A DNA stretch of 64,000 nucleotides from Cherax quadricarinatus (GCF_038502225.1 NC_091298.1:36662344-36726343), one strand, 5' to 3'; shown: positions 34,701 to 47,700, counted from the first letter of the stretch. The notes: generated by a model not told the origin, from the letters alone. Program-made: numbers and translations.

Positions 34701-36640
34701 CTTTCTACCTGTAGTCCCTTCTACCTCTAGTCCCTTCTACCTGTAGTCCCTTGTACCTGCAGCTCCTTCTACCTGTAGTCCCTTCTATCTGCAGTCCCTT
34801 GTACCTGTAGTCTCTTGTTCCTGCAGTTCCTTCTGCCTGTAGTCTCTTCTACCTGCAGTTCCTTCTACCTGTAGTCCCTTCTACCTGCAGTTCCTTCTAC
34901 CTAAAGTTCCTTCTATCTGCAGCCCTTCTACCTGTAGTCCCTTCTACCTGTAGTCTCTTCTCCCTGCAGTTCCTTCTATCTGCAGTCCCTTCTACCTGCA
35001 ATCCCTTCTTCCTGCAGTCCCTTCTACCTGTAGTCCCTTTACCTGTAGTCCCTTCTACCTGCAGTTCCTTCCACCTGTAGTCCCTTCTACCTGTAGTTCC
35101 TTGCACCTGTAGTCCCTTCTACCTGTAGTCAATCTACCTGTAGTCTCTTCTACCTGTATTCCCTTCTACCTGTAGTCCCTTCTACCTGTAGTCCCTTCTA
35201 ATTGTATTCCCTTCTACCTGCAGTTCCTTCCACCTGTAGTCCCTTCTACCTTTAGTTCCTTCCACCTTTAGTCTCTTCTACCTGTAGTCCCTTCTAATTG
35301 TAATCCCTTCTACCTGTAGTCCCTTCTACCTGTAGTCCCTTCTACCTGTAGTCCCTTCTACCTGTAGTCCCTTCCACCTGTATTCCCTTCTACTTGTAGT
35401 TCCTTCTACCTGCAGTCCTATCTACCTGTAGTTCCTTCTACCTGTACTCCGTTCTACCTGCAGTCCCTTCTACCTGCAGTTCTTTCTACCTGCAGTTCCT
35501 TCTACCTGTAGTCCCTTCTACCTGCAGTTCCTTGTACCTGCAGTTCCTTCTACCTGTAGTTCCTTCTACCTGCAGTTCCTTCTACCTGAAGTCCCTTCTA
35601 CCTGCAGTTCCTTCTACCTGCAGTTCCTCCTTCCTGCAGTCTTTTCTACCTGCAGTTCCTTCTACCTGTAGTCCCTTCTACCTGCAGTTCTTTCTACCTG
35701 TAGTTCCTTCTACCTGCAGTTCCTTCTACTTGAAGTCCCTTCTACCTGCAGTTCCTTCTACCTGCAGTTCCTACTTCCTGCAGTCTTTTCTACCTGCAGT
35801 TCCTTCTACCTGTAGTCCCTTCTACCTGCAGTTCCTTCTACCTATAGTCCATTCTACCTGCAGTTTCTTCTACCTGTAGATCCTTCTAACTGCAGTAAAT
35901 TCTACCTGTAGTCCCTTCTACCTGTAGTCCCTTCTACATGTAGTCCCTTCTACCTGCAGCTCCTTCTACCTATAGTCCCTTCTACCTGCAGTTCCTTCTA
36001 CCTGTAGATCCTTCTACCTGCAGTTACATCTACCAGTAGTCACTTCTACTTGTAGTCCCTTCTACTTGTAGTCCCTTCTACCTGTAGTCCCTTCTGCTTG
36101 TAGTCCCTTCTGCTTGCAGTTCCTTCTGCCTGTAGCCCCTTCTACCTGTAGTCCCTTCTACCTTTAGTCCCTTCTACCTGTAGTCCCTTCTACTTGTAGT
36201 CCCTTCTACCTGTAGTCCCTTCTACTTGTAGTCCCTTCTGCCTGCAGTTCCTTCTAACTGTAGTCCCTTCTACCTGTAGTCCCTTCTACCTTTAGTCCCT
36301 TCTACCTGTAGTCCCTTCTGCATGTAGTCCCTTCTGCTTGCAGTTCCTTCTGCCTGTAGCCCCTTCTACCTGTAGTCCCTTCTACCTTTAGTCCCTTCTA
36401 CCTGTAGTCCCTTCTACTTGTAGTCCCTTCTACCTGTAGTCCCTTCTACCTTTAGTCCCTTCTACCTGTAGTCCCTTCTACTTGTAGTCCCTTCTACTTG
36501 TAGTCCCTTCTACCTGTAGTCCCTTCTACCTGTAGTCCCTTCTACCTGTAGTCCCTTCTACCTGTAGTCCCTTCTACCTGTAGTCCCTTCTGCCTGCAGT
36601 GCTTTCTACCTGTATTCCTTACTTCCTGTAGTTCCTTTTT
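22759..36640. repeat. Giant 16-bp minisatellite, about 870 units
   Basis: An almost unbroken 13.9-kb array of two interleaved 16-base variants: GTAGTCCCTTCTACCT and the form ending CTGCAGTTCCTTCTAC. The unit contains GTAG...CTAC, so each can form a 4-bp stem with a 6-base loop. It is pyrimidine-rich on the + strand. CTGCAG occurs hundreds of times. Point variants are scattered, and blocks of variants repeat at long range. Confidence 0.95.
28516..35060. repeat. Higher-order tandem duplication inside the 16-bp array
   Basis: Two blocks, about 28516-31851 and 31852-35060, repeat the same order of rare variants. For example TTCCTCCTACCAGTAGTCCC and then TTTCTTCCTGAAGTTAC begin each block. Landmark GTAGTCCTTCCCCCTGTAG lies at 29636, 30896, 32892 and 34152, giving spacings of 1260, 1996 and 1260 bp and a block offset of 3256 bp. 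Near the block starts the offset is about 3336, so an 80-bp (five-unit) indel separates them. Confidence 0.85.
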
Positions 36641-36682
36641 CCTCTGCACTTCAATAACTGGTTTGTATTGGCTTTCCATGAA

Positions 36683-38043
36683 TGGCTGGCAGTGTACTTC
36701 ACATCAGGCTGCTGGCAGTGTACTTCACATCAGGCTGCTGGCAGTGTACTTCACATCAGGCTGCAGGCAGTGTACTTCACATCAGGCTGCTGGCATTGTA
36801 CTTCACATCAGGCTGCTGGCAGTGTACTTCACATCAGGCTGCTGGCAGTGTACTTCACATCAGGCTGCTGGCAGTGTACTTCACATCAGGCTGCTGGCAG
36901 TGTACTTCACATCAGGCTGCTGGCAGTGTACTTCACATCAGGCTGCTGGCAGTGTACTTCACATCAGGCTGCTGGCAGTGTACTTCACATCAGGCTGCTG
37001 GCAGTGTACTTCACATCAGGCTGCTGGCAGTGTACTTCACATCAGGCTGCTGGCAGTGTACTTCACATCAGGCTGCTGGCAGTGTACTTCACATCAGGCT
37101 GCTGGCAGTGTACTTCACATCAGGCTGCTGGCAGTGTACTTCACATCAGGCTGTACTTCACATGCTGCTGGCAGTGTACTTCACATCAGGCTGCTGGCAG
37201 TGTACTTCACATCAGGCTGCTGGCAGTGTACTTCACATCATCAGGCTGCAGTGTACTTCACATCAGGCTGCTGGCAGTGTACTTCACATCAGGCTGCTGG
37301 CAGTGTACTTCACATCAGGCTGCTGGCAGTGTACTTCACATCAGGCTGCTGGCAGTGTACTTCACATCAGGCTGCTGGCAGTGTACTTCACATCAGGCTG
37401 CTGGCAGTGTACTTCACATCAGGCTGCTGGCAGTGTACTTCACATCAGGCTGCTGGCAGTGTACTTCACATCAGGCTGCTGGCAGTGTACTTCACATCAG
37501 GCTGCTGGCAGTGTACTTCACATCAGGCTGCTGGCAGTGTACTTCACATCAGGCTGCTGGCAGTGTACTTCACATCAGGCTGCTGGCAGTGTACTTCACA
37601 TCAGGCTGCTGGCAGTGTACTTCACATCAGGCTGCTGGCAGTGTACTTCACATCAGGCTGCTGGCAGTGTACTTCACATCAGGCTGTTGGCAGTGTACTT
37701 CACATCAGGCTGCTGGCAGTGTACTTCACATCAGGCTGCTGGCAGTGTACTTCACATCAGGCTGCTGGCAGTGTACTTCACATCAGGCTGCTGGCAGTGT
37801 ACTTCACATCAGGCTGCTGGCAGTGTACTTCACATCAGGCTGCTGGCAGTGTACTTCACATCAGGCTTCTGGCAGTGTACTTCACATCAGGCTGCTGGCG
37901 GTGTACTTCACATCAGGCTGCTGGCAGTGTACTTCAAATCAGGCTGCTGGCAGTGTACTTCACATCAGGCTGCTGGCAGTGTACTTCACATCAGGCTTCT
38001 GGCAGTGTACTTCCCATCAGGCTGCTGGCAGTGTACTTCACAT
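36683..38043. repeat. 26-bp minisatellite II, about 52 units
   Basis: The unit is GGCTGCTGGCAGTGTACTTC plus ACATCA, far more homogeneous than the arrays to its left. Irregular units with insertions or deletions occur only at about 37152-37165 and 37238-37252. Three overlapping forward frames of about 470 codons result from the stop-free unit. Confidence 0.95.
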
Positions 38044-38230
38044 TTGTCTGGCAGTGCATTTCACTGTCTGGCTTGCAATGAGCTTCACTGACTGACTGAC
38101 ATTGAACTTCAGTAAATGACTTGTAATGTGCTTCACAGATTGGCTGACAGTGCACTTCAGTGACTAGCTTACACCGTGTTTCAATAAATTGCTGACTGTG
38201 AACTTCAGTAACTGGCTCGCAGTGCGATTA
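38044..38230. repeat. Decayed right edge of minisatellite II
   Basis: Units of roughly 26-31 bp with the TTCACTGACTGGCTGACAGTG flavour persist but differ from each other strongly, as expected at array edges not reached by homogenisation. Confidence 0.6.
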
Positions 38231-38671
38231 TCTCTGAATTTCCAGCTATTCTGCTGTCTTCTACTGTACGTTCCTCATCTTAATGAGAAATATCTGTAAT
38301 CAGGTTTGCTTCAGCGTGCTTTCATAATGGACACATTCTGAAGTGTGGGCCAGTGTGGCTGACTGCTGAAAGGTCAGTATTCCTGAGATCGAAATTAATA
38401 TTCTTCGCGAAGCATTGTAACTCTCACAACACTGTTCCCCGACGGTGAGTCACACCGCTAACGTTCAGCTAAATACTCATTTTTCTCTAAATAATGGATT
38501 CCTATTCTTCAAAATTTTCTGCGACTTTAAAGAGAGAACTATTTAGAATAAAGGAAAATATTTTATTAGTCTTGTAAATATGCCCCAGAGTGTCTCGCCC
38601 AGCGATATCCTCCCAAGGAGCCGTAGAGTCGCCCTCGGTCTCCACTCTTCCCTCCAGTGCAGCTAAGACCA
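38231..38671. other. No recognisable feature
   Basis: Nothing seen between the array edge and the LINE. Confidence 0.4.
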
Positions 38672-40010
38672 TGTCATAGTCGTCCAGTAATTATGAGAAG
38701 CAGGAGTGACCTTTTCTAAACCCATGCTGCCGTGGTTGTGCAGGTGTTGAGAATCCAAGTGGTTCTAAGAACTCTTTCAAAGATTTTATAATGTGGAACG
38801 TTAGGGCTATCTGTCTCAGGGGTGTATATTTGTTTGTTATTGCTTTGCTGCCACCTTTATTGAGTGGGGCTATATCAGATGTTTTTGCGACTGTGGGATG
38901 GCACCCGTGTCCGGGCTCCCTCTCCATAGCATACTTAAGGCACATGAAAAGGATTTCTTGCATTTCTTGATGAAAACGGAGTTCCATGACTGTGGGCCTG
39001 AGGCTGAGTGCATGGAAATGATGTCAGTATACTTTTCAAAATACAGTGGAGTTAATATTATGCCAGGAATTTGAAATACATTGACAGGGTTTTGATCCTC
39101 GTTCATTAAAAAATCATTCGGATCGTCGATCTTTAGTCTGATTAATTGCTTGTTAAACACAGTCATACTGACACTTCAGTATCTCACTCACTTTTTTGCT
39201 CTCATCTGTACAAGTTCCATTTTGTTTAAGAAAGGGCCAGATACTGGATGTGGTTTTTGCCTTGTTTTTGGCAAATGAAAAAAAATATCTTGAATTTCTT
39301 TCAATTTCACTTACTGCTTTTAGCTCCTGTCTCTTCTGAATCCTGTATGAATCATTTAACTTAAGTTTAATATTTTCTACAATCCTAGTCAGTGCTCCCT
39401 TCCGTCTTTCAGATGATCTAGCCACCTGGAGATGCTCACACCATAAACACCATCACACACTTCCAGGGACGTTCCATCAATCTTTGCCAGTAGAAGAAGC
39501 GTCTCTTGCTTTCCTGTCTACTTCGTCTCTTCTTTTTCCATAGGAAAATATGTCTTGAGGATATTTAACATAACTTCTCAGTTTGTTTCATTTATGATAT
39601 GACGTATTTGATGCCAGTTGATGTTGTTGAAGATGAATTTGGTGAAGGCACCTATTTAACTGTATGCATTATGTTGGTCTGGATCCCTGTGTTTACAAGT
39701 CTAGACTTCAATTTGGTTGTGATCTGAATTGTCTTTGATACTGTTGTGTTTCATTCCAGGTCATCATTATTCGTGAAAATAAGGTCAAGTGTGCTTTCCA
39801 GTGATGATGGCTTCATTCTCTGTTGGCTTAGGGTGAAATGATTGCAGAGATTCAGCAATTTATGTGTGTGTGACTTTTTATCTGAGCTGACTCCAGGGAT
39901 TATCTCTGCTGTAACATTATTTGCTACATTCCTGACCTCTTGTCTCTCTCTGTTATCATGTTCGTATCGTCCTCATTTCATGAGCCGGAGATTAAGGTTT
40001 GTGGGATTCT
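38672..40010 (-). pseudogene. LINE family D, endonuclease to RT fingers, 3'-truncated
   Basis: From its 5' end, EEP-derived sequence lies at about 39590-40000. A linker frame follows (39153-39425, with RIQKRQELKAVSEIERNSRY and KTTSSIWPFLKQNG). The RT start is at 38691-39000: TSDIAPLNKGGSKAI, LTFHIIKSLKEFLE and RQHGFRKGHSCFS. Homology to a second copy at 61.3-62.6 kb covers the same blocks. Both copies end just after the HGFR-GHSC block, so no catalytic Asp of motif A or FADD box is present. Frames overlap and are interrupted, so this copy is dead. Confidence 0.7.
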
Positions 40011-40950
40011 TCCTATATCATCATTATTGCATGAGCAGTCCTCTTTACGTTATCTTGTTATTTCTGCGAGAATTGGCCTATAATAAGTGTCTCACACTTT
40101 ATTAACAGGTAATTCGTTTTTTTCACTTGTGAAAAATAACCTTCTCCTAATTATTCGTGCAACTTATATAACAGACCGTTTGGTTATTATTAGTATCTCT
40201 TTTCAATCAACTCACTAAATGCACATCTCTAGAATAACCAATATAGCTTAGTGAAATTCAGTTAACTGTCTTACAGAACTGCTAAACTGTGTAACGATAG
40301 CCACCAAATATGGAAGATTCAGTCTCCTTTATTCGGACGATCCTCCATCCCATATCAGTTTAAATCATCCAGAGGTTCTCGACTTCTGTATGAATCCTCA
40401 TACTGGTATTTCTTTCTCACATATAATTGGTTCTATATGTCTTCACTCCAGTACCATTCATATCAAACAACTGAGATTTATATCAGAACAAAACATCTCA
40501 TCACTTAGTCTTCCTTTATTAACTTCATGCGATTCACTCGAGATTTGAGATACAAATTTGGTAATATAAAACTCGATGAGTTATTCCCAATGCGATAACT
40601 TAACGAATTACTCAAAGTTCACTACTTAAAATTCATTACTTACTCATCCGAATAAGGGAAACCTTTGCTAATTACAAATTTCTGCACTAATTATGTTACT
40701 AATTATAAGAGAATAAAAATTAAGGACATGAAATAAAGATGATTTTGTGATTGTCACAATAATCACATCAGCATTTCTTTAAAACCGGTGAAAAAATTTA
40801 CTGAGTTACAATATACTTTCTACTCTCACACTAAATTCACATTCGTGCAGACCTCAACGAACATATTTTAAATACAGTTTATTCAGCTGAACATGAATGT
40901 CTGAGCTGAGATATAATAATAAAAAATGTAAGATATGTCCAGTTTTACCT
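40011..40950. other. AT-rich, no recognisable feature
   Basis: An 87-codon open frame overlaps the LINE end (39842-40105, +) and is a shadow. The rest is AT-rich with no open frame above 60 codons and no repeat I recognise. Confidence 0.4.
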
Positions 40951-43900
40951 GACTGAAGGAACATGGAGGTAGATGGTTACCTAGAAGTGGACTGAAGGAA
41001 CATGGAGGTAGATGGTTACCTAGAAGTGGACTGAAGGAACATGGAGGTAGATGGTTACCTAGAAGTGGACTGAAGGAACATGGAGGTAGAAGGTTACCTA
41101 GAAGTGGACTGAAGGAACATGGAGGTAGATGGTTACCTAGAAGTGGACTGAAGGAACATGGAGGGAGAAGGTTACCTAGAAGTGGACTGAAGGAACATGG
41201 ACGTAGATGGTTACCTAGAAGTGGACTGAAGGAACATGGAGGTAGAAGGTTACCTAGAAGTGGACTGAAGGAACATGGAGGTAGAAGGTTACCTAGAAGT
41301 GGACTGAAGGAACATGGAGGTAGATGGTTACCTAGAAGTGGACTGAAGGAACATGGAGGTAGATGGTTACCTAGAAGTGGACTGAAGGAACATGGAGGTA
41401 GAAGGTTACCTAGAAGTGGACTGAAGGAACATGGAGGTAGATGGTTACCTAGAAGTGGACTGAAGGAACATGGAGGTAGATGGTTACCTAGAAGTGGACT
41501 GAAGGAACATGGAGGTAGATGGTTACCTAGAAGTGGACTGAAGGAACATGGAGGTAGAAGGTTACCTAGAAGTGGACTGAAGGAACATGGAGGTAGAAGG
41601 TTACCTAGAAGTGGACTGAAGGAACATGGAGGTAGAAGGTTACCTAGAAGTGGACTGAAGGAACATGGAGGTAGATGGTTACCTAGAAGTGGACTGAAGG
41701 AACATGGAGGTAGATGGTTACCTAGAAGTGGACTGAAGGAACATGGAGGTAGAAGGTTACCTAGAAGTGGACTGAAGGAACATGGAGGTAGATGGTTACC
41801 TAGAAGTGGACTGAAAGAACATGGAGGGAGAAGGTTACCTAGAAGTGGACTGAAGGAACATGGAGGTAGAAGGTTACCTAGAAGTGGACTGAAGGAACAT
41901 GGAGGTAGATGGTTACCTAGAAGTGGACTGAAGGAACATGGAGGTAGAAGGTTACCTAGAAGTGGACTGAAGGAACATGGAGGTAGAAGGTTACCTAGAA
42001 GTGGACTGAAGGAACATGGAGGTAGATGGTTACCTAGAAGTGGACTGAAGGAACATGGAGGTAGATGGTTACCTAGAAGTGGACTGAAGGAACATGGAGG
42101 TAGATGGTTACCTAGAAGTGGACTGAAGAAAAATGGAGGTAGATGGTTACCTAGAAGTGGACTGAAGGAACATGGAGGTAGATGGTTACCTAGAAGTGGA
42201 CTGAAGGAACATGGAGGTAGATGGTTACCTAGAAGTGGACTGAAGGAGCATTGCGGTAGATGGTTACCTAGAAGTGGACTGAAGGAACATGGAGGTAGAT
42301 GGTTACCTCGAAGTGGACTGAAGGAACATGGAGGTAGATGGTTACCTAGAAGTGGACTGAAGGAACATGGAGGGAGAAGGTTACCTAGAAGTGGACTGAA
42401 GGAACATGGAGCGAGAAGGTTACCTAGAAGTGGACTGAAAGAACATGGAGGGAGAAGGTTACCTAGAAGTGGACTGAAGGAACATGAAGGGAGAAGGTTA
42501 CCTAGAAGTGGACTGAAGGAACATGGAGGTAGATGGTTACCTAGAAGTGGACTGAAGGAGCATTGCGGTAGATGGTTACCTAGAAGTGGACTGAAGGAAC
42601 ATGGAGGTAGATGGTTACCTAGAAGTGGACTGAAGGAACATGGAGGTAGATGGTTACCTAGAAGTGGACTGAAGGAACATGGAGGGAGAAGGTTACCTAG
42701 AAGTGGACTGAAGGAACATGGAGGGAGAAGGTTACCTAGAAGTGGACTGAAAGAACATGGAGGGAAAAGGTTACCTAGAAGTGGACTGAAGGAACATGGA
42801 GGGAGAAGGTTACCTAGAAGTGGACTGAAGGAACATGGAGGGAGAAGGTTACCTAGAAGTGGACTGAAAGAACATGGAGGGAGAAGGTTACCTAGAAGTG
42901 GACTGAAGGAACATGGAGGTAGAAGGTTACCTAGAAGTGGACTGAAGGAACAAGGAGGTAGATGGTTACCTAGAAGTGGACTGAAAGAACATGGAGGGAG
43001 AAGGTTACCTAGAAGTGGACTGAAGGAACATGGAGGTAGAAGGTTACCTAGAAGTGAACTGAAAGAACATGGAGGGAGAAGGTTACCTAGAAGTGGACTG
43101 AAGGAACATGGAGGTAGAAGGTTACCTAGAAGTAGACTGAAGGAACATGGAGGTAGAAGATTACCTAGAAGTGGACTGAAGGAACATGGAGGTAGAAGGT
43201 TACCTAGAAGTGGACTGAAAGAACATGGAGGGAGAAGGTTACCTAGAAGTGGACTGAAGGAACATGGAGGTAGAAGGTTACCTAGAAGTGGACTGAAGGA
43301 ACAAGGAGGTACATGGTTACCTAGAAGTGGACTGAAGGAACATGGAGGTAGATGGTTACCTAGAAGTGGATTGAAGGAACATGGAGGGAGAAGGTTACCT
43401 AGAAGTGGACTGAAGGAACATGGAGGCAGAAGGTTACCTAGAAGTGGACTGAAGGAACATGGAGGTAGAAGGTCACCTACAAGTGGACTGAAGGAACATG
43501 GAGGCAGAAGGTTACCCTAGAAGTGGACTGAAGGAACATGGAGGTAGATGGTTACCTAGAAGTGGACTGACGGAACATGGAGGTAGAAGGTTACCTAGAA
43601 GTGGATTGAAGGAACATGGAGGTAGATGGTTACCTAGAAGTGGACTGAAGGAACATGGAGGCAGAAGGTTACCTAGAAGTGAACTGAAGGAACATGGAGG
43701 CAGAAGGTTACCTAGAAGTGGACTGAAGGAACATGGAGGTAGAAGGTTACCTAGAAGTGGACAGAAGGAGCATGGAGGCAGAAGGTTACCTAGAAGTGGA
43801 CTGAAGGAGCATTGCGGTAGATGGTTACCTAGAATTGGACTGAAGGAACATTGAGGCAGAAGGTTACCTATAAGTGGACTGAAGGAACATGGAGGCAGAA

Positions 43901-46900
43901 GGTTACCTAGAAGTGGACTGAAGGAACATGGAGGCAGAAGGTTACCTAGAAGTGGACTGAAGGAACATGGAGGTAGAAGGTTACCTAGAAGTGGACTGAA
44001 GGAACATGGAGGCAGAAGGTTACCTAGAAGTGGACTGAAGGAACATGGAGGTAGAAGGTTACCTTGAAGTGGACTGAAGGAACATTGAGGCAGAAGGTTA
44101 CCTAGAAGTGGACTGAAGGAACATGGAGGCAGAAGGTTACCTAGAAGTGGACTGAAGGAACATGGAGGTAGAAGGTTACCTAGAAGTGGACTGAAAGAAC
44201 ATGGAGGTAGAAGGTTACCTAGAAGTGGACTGAAAGAACATGGAGGGAGAAGGTTACCTATAAGTGGACTGAAGGAACATGGAGGTAGATGGTTACCTAA
44301 AAGTGGACTGAAGGAACATGGAGGTAGAAGATTACCTAGAAGTGGACTGAAGGAACATGGAGGTAGATGGTTACCTAGAAGTGGACTGAAGGAACATGGA
44401 GGTAGATGGTTACCTTGAAGTGGACTGAAGGAACATGGAGGTAGAAGGTTACCTAGAAGTGGACTGAAGGAACATGGAGGTAGATGGTTACCTAGAAGTG
44501 GACTGAAGGAACATGGAGGTAGATGGTTACGTACAAGTGGACAGAAGGAACATGGAGATAGAAGGTTACCTAGAAGTGGACTGAAGGAACATGGAGGTAG
44601 AAGGTTGCCTAGAAGTGGACTGAAGGAACATGGAGGTAGAAGGTTACCTAGAAGTTGATTGAAGGAACATGGAGGTAGGTTGCCTAGAAGTGAACTGAAG
44701 GAACATGGAGGTAGATGGTTACCTAGAAGTGGACTGAAGGAACATGGAGGTAGATGGTTACCTTGAAGTGGACTGAAGGAACATGGAGGCAGAAGGTTAC
44801 CTAGAAGTGGACTGAAGGAACATGGAGGTAGAAGGTTACCTAGAAGTGGACTGAAGGAACATGGAGGTAGATGGTTACCTGGAAGTGGACTGAAGGAACA
44901 TGGAGAGAGGAGGTTGCCTAGAAGTGGACTGAAGGAACATGGAGGGAGGTTACCTAGAAGTGGACTGAAGGAACATGGAGGGAGAATGTTACCTAGAAGT
45001 GGACTGAAGGAACATGGAGGTAGAAGGTTACCTAGAAGTGGACTGAAGAAACATGGAGGTAGAAGGTTACCTAGAAGTGGACTGAAGGAACATGGAGGTA
45101 GATGGTTACCTAGAAGTGGACTGAAGGAACATGGAGGTAGAAGGTTACCTAGAAGTGGACTGAAGGAACATGGAGAGAGGAGGTTGCCTAGAAGTGGACT
45201 GAAGGAACATGGAGGGAGGTTACCTAGAAGTGGACTGAAGGAACATGGAGGGAGAATGTTACCTAGAAGTGGACTGAAGGAACATGGAGGTAGAAGGTTA
45301 CCTAGAAGTGGACTGAAGAAACATGGAGGTAGAAGGTTACCTAGAAGTGGACTGAAGGAACATGGAGGTAGATGGTTACCTAGAAGTGGACTGAAGGAAC
45401 ATGGAGGTAGATGGTTACGTAGAAGTGGACAGAAGGAACATGGAGATAGAAGGTTACCTAGAAGTGGACTGAAGGAACATGGAAGTAGAAGGTTGCCTAG
45501 AAGTGGACTGAAGGAACATGGAGGTAGAAGGTTACCTAGAAGTTGATTGAAGGAACATGGAGGTAGGTTGCCTAGAAGTGAACTGAAGGAACATGGAGGT
45601 AGATGGTTACCTAGAAGTGGACTGAAGGAACATGGAGGTAGATGGTTACCTTGAAGTGGACTGAAGGAACATGGAGGCAGAAGGTTACCTAGAAGTGGAC
45701 TGAAGGAACATGGAGGTAGAAGGTTACCTAGAAGTGGACTGAAGGAACATGGAGAGAGGAGGTTGCCTAGAAGTGGACTGAAGGAACATGGAGGGAGGTT
45801 ACCTAGAAGTGGACTGAAGGAACATGGAGGGAGAATGTTACCTAGAAGTGGACTGAAGGAACATGGAGGTAGAATGTTACCTAGAAGTGGACTGAAGAAA
45901 CATGGAGGTAGAAGGTTACCTAGAAGTGGACTGAAGGAACATGGAGGTAGATGGTTACCTAGAAGTGGACTGAAGGAACATGGAGGTAGATGGTTACGTA
46001 GAAGTGGACAGAAGGAACATGGAGATAGAAGGTTACCTAGAAGTGGACTGAAGGAACATGGAGGTAGAAGGTTGCCTAGAAGTGGACTGAAGGAACATGG
46101 AGGTAGAAGGTTACCTAGAAGATGATTGAAGGAACATGGAGGTAGGTTGCCTAGAAGTGAACTGAAGGAACATGGAGGTAGATGGTTACCTAGAAGTGGA
46201 CTGAAGGAACATGGAGGTAGATGGTTGCCTAGAAGTGGACTGAAGGAACATAGAGGTAGATGGTTACCTAGAAGTGAACTGAAGGAACATGGAGGTAGAT
46301 GGTTACCTAGAAGTGGACTGAAGGAACATGGAGGTAGATGGTTACCTAGAAGTGGACTGAAGGAAGATGGAGGTAGAAGGTTACCTAGAAGTGGACTGAA
46401 GGAACATGGAGGTAGAAGGTTACCTAGAAGTGGACTGAAGGAACATGGAGGTAGAAGGTTACCTAGAAGTGGACTGAAGGAACATGGAGGTAGAAGGTTA
46501 CCTAGAAGTGGACTGAAGGAACATGGAGGTAGAAGGTTACCTAGAAGTGGACTGAAGGAACATGGAGGTAGAAGGTTACCTAGAAGTGGACTGAAGGAAC
46601 ATGGAGGTAGAAGGTTACCTAGAAGTGGACTGAAGGAACATGGAGGTAGAAGGTTACCTAGAAGTGGACTGAAAGAACATGGAGGTAGAAGGTTACCTGG
46701 AAGTGGACTGAAGGAACATGGAGGTAGAAGGTTACCTAGAAGTGGACTGAAGGAACATGGAGGTAGAAGGTTACCTAGAAGTGGACTGAAGGAACATGGA
46801 GGTAGATGGTTACCTAGAAGTGGACTGAAGGAACATGGAGGTAGAAGGTTACCTAGAAGTGGACTGAAGGAACATGGAGGCAGAAGGTTACCTAGAAGTG

Positions 46901-47290
46901 GACTGAAGGAACATGGAGGCAGAAGGTTACCTAGAAGTGGACTGAAGGAACATGGAGGTAGAAGGTTACCTAGAAGTAGACTGAAGGAACATGGAGGCAG
47001 AAGGTTACCTAGAAGTGGACTGAAGGAACATGGAGGCAGAAGGTTACCTAGAAGTAGACTGAAGGAACATGGAGGCAGAAGGTTACCTAGAAGTGGACTG
47101 AAGGAACATGGAGGCAGAAGGTTACCTAGAAGTTGGCTGAAGGAACATGGAGGCAGAAGGTTACCTAGAAGTGGACTGAAGGAACATGGAGGTAGAAGGT
47201 TACCTAGAAGTGGACTGAAGGAACATGGAGGTAGAAGGTTACCTAGAAGTGGACTGAAGGAACATGGAGGTAGATGGTTACCTAGAAGTA
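40951..47290. repeat. 39-bp minisatellite, about 162 units
   Basis: The unit is CTGAAGGAACATGGAGGTAG plus A(A/T)GGTTACCTAGAAGTGGA. It is exactly 13 codons long, so one frame per strand stays open: LKEHGGRRLPRSG on + and LLGNLLPPCSFSP on -, the latter running 1285 codons (43512-47369). Variant units are 36 bp (3-base deletions), for example at 44941 and 45211. A one-base insertion at about 43515 is the only frame-changing event I noticed. Confidence 0.95.
45171..46328. repeat. 579-bp higher-order duplication in the 39-bp array
   Basis: The block starting with GGAGAGAGGAGGTTGCC at about 45171 is repeated at about 45750, with the same order of variants (36-bp unit, GGGAGAATG unit, ACGTAGAAGTGGACAG unit). 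A partial older copy begins at about 44901. Confidence 0.75.
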
Positions 47291-47625
47291 GAAAACGTCT
47301 GAACACTAGTAATGCACTAATATGTGAATAGGGGTGACAGATGTGACAATTTTTGTAATTAATGTTCAAAATATCATTAAATATATATGAAATATGTAGG
47401 GAATATATGATTAAATAATATTTTAGTATAATTTAAGAAAGCTCAAGCGTCACTGGGGAAGAAAAAGAAATACAAGTGAATTATAAAAAATAACGAGGAA
47501 AAGGTATGAGTGAGGAAGAGGTTGTTTATGTAGTAAGATGAAGGTGAAAGTAAGTTATCGTACATATATCAGTGCAGTAAAAGATTTGAACTTTTGTCAG
47601 AATTTGAAAGTTGTTTTTACAAAAG
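47291..47625. other. Spacer between minisatellites
   Basis: AT-rich non-repetitive DNA; nothing seen. Confidence 0.4.
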
Positions 47626-47678
47626 CATTGTTACATTGTTACATTGTTACATTGTTACATTGTTACATTGTTACATTG
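47626..47678. repeat. 8-bp microsatellite (CATTGTTA)n
   Basis: About 6.5 perfect units. Confidence 0.95.
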
Positions 47679-47700
47679 AGGAAACAGCTTCTGGGAGGAG

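Noticed and set aside
22759..36640. CRISPR-like array (short regular repeats)
   Set aside because: There are no distinct spacers: units are contiguous 16-mers differing by point changes, in a eukaryotic context with no cas genes.
36663..38095. Three overlapping open frames of about 470 codons
   Set aside because: The 26-bp unit has no stop in any forward frame, so all three stay open automatically. All three read the same 26-residue cycle.
38231..38671. Telomeric repeats near the minisatellite cluster
   Set aside because: No TTAGG or CCTAA runs found in the spacers or elsewhere in the window.
43512..47369. 1285-codon open frame with a 13-residue repeat (LLGNLLPPCSFSP) on the - strand
   Set aside because: The 39-bp unit is a multiple of three. 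In this frame nearly all single-base changes cannot create a stop (only the TGT codon can become TGA in one step), so a long open frame is expected without selection. The + strand frame, more prone to stops, is broken many times.
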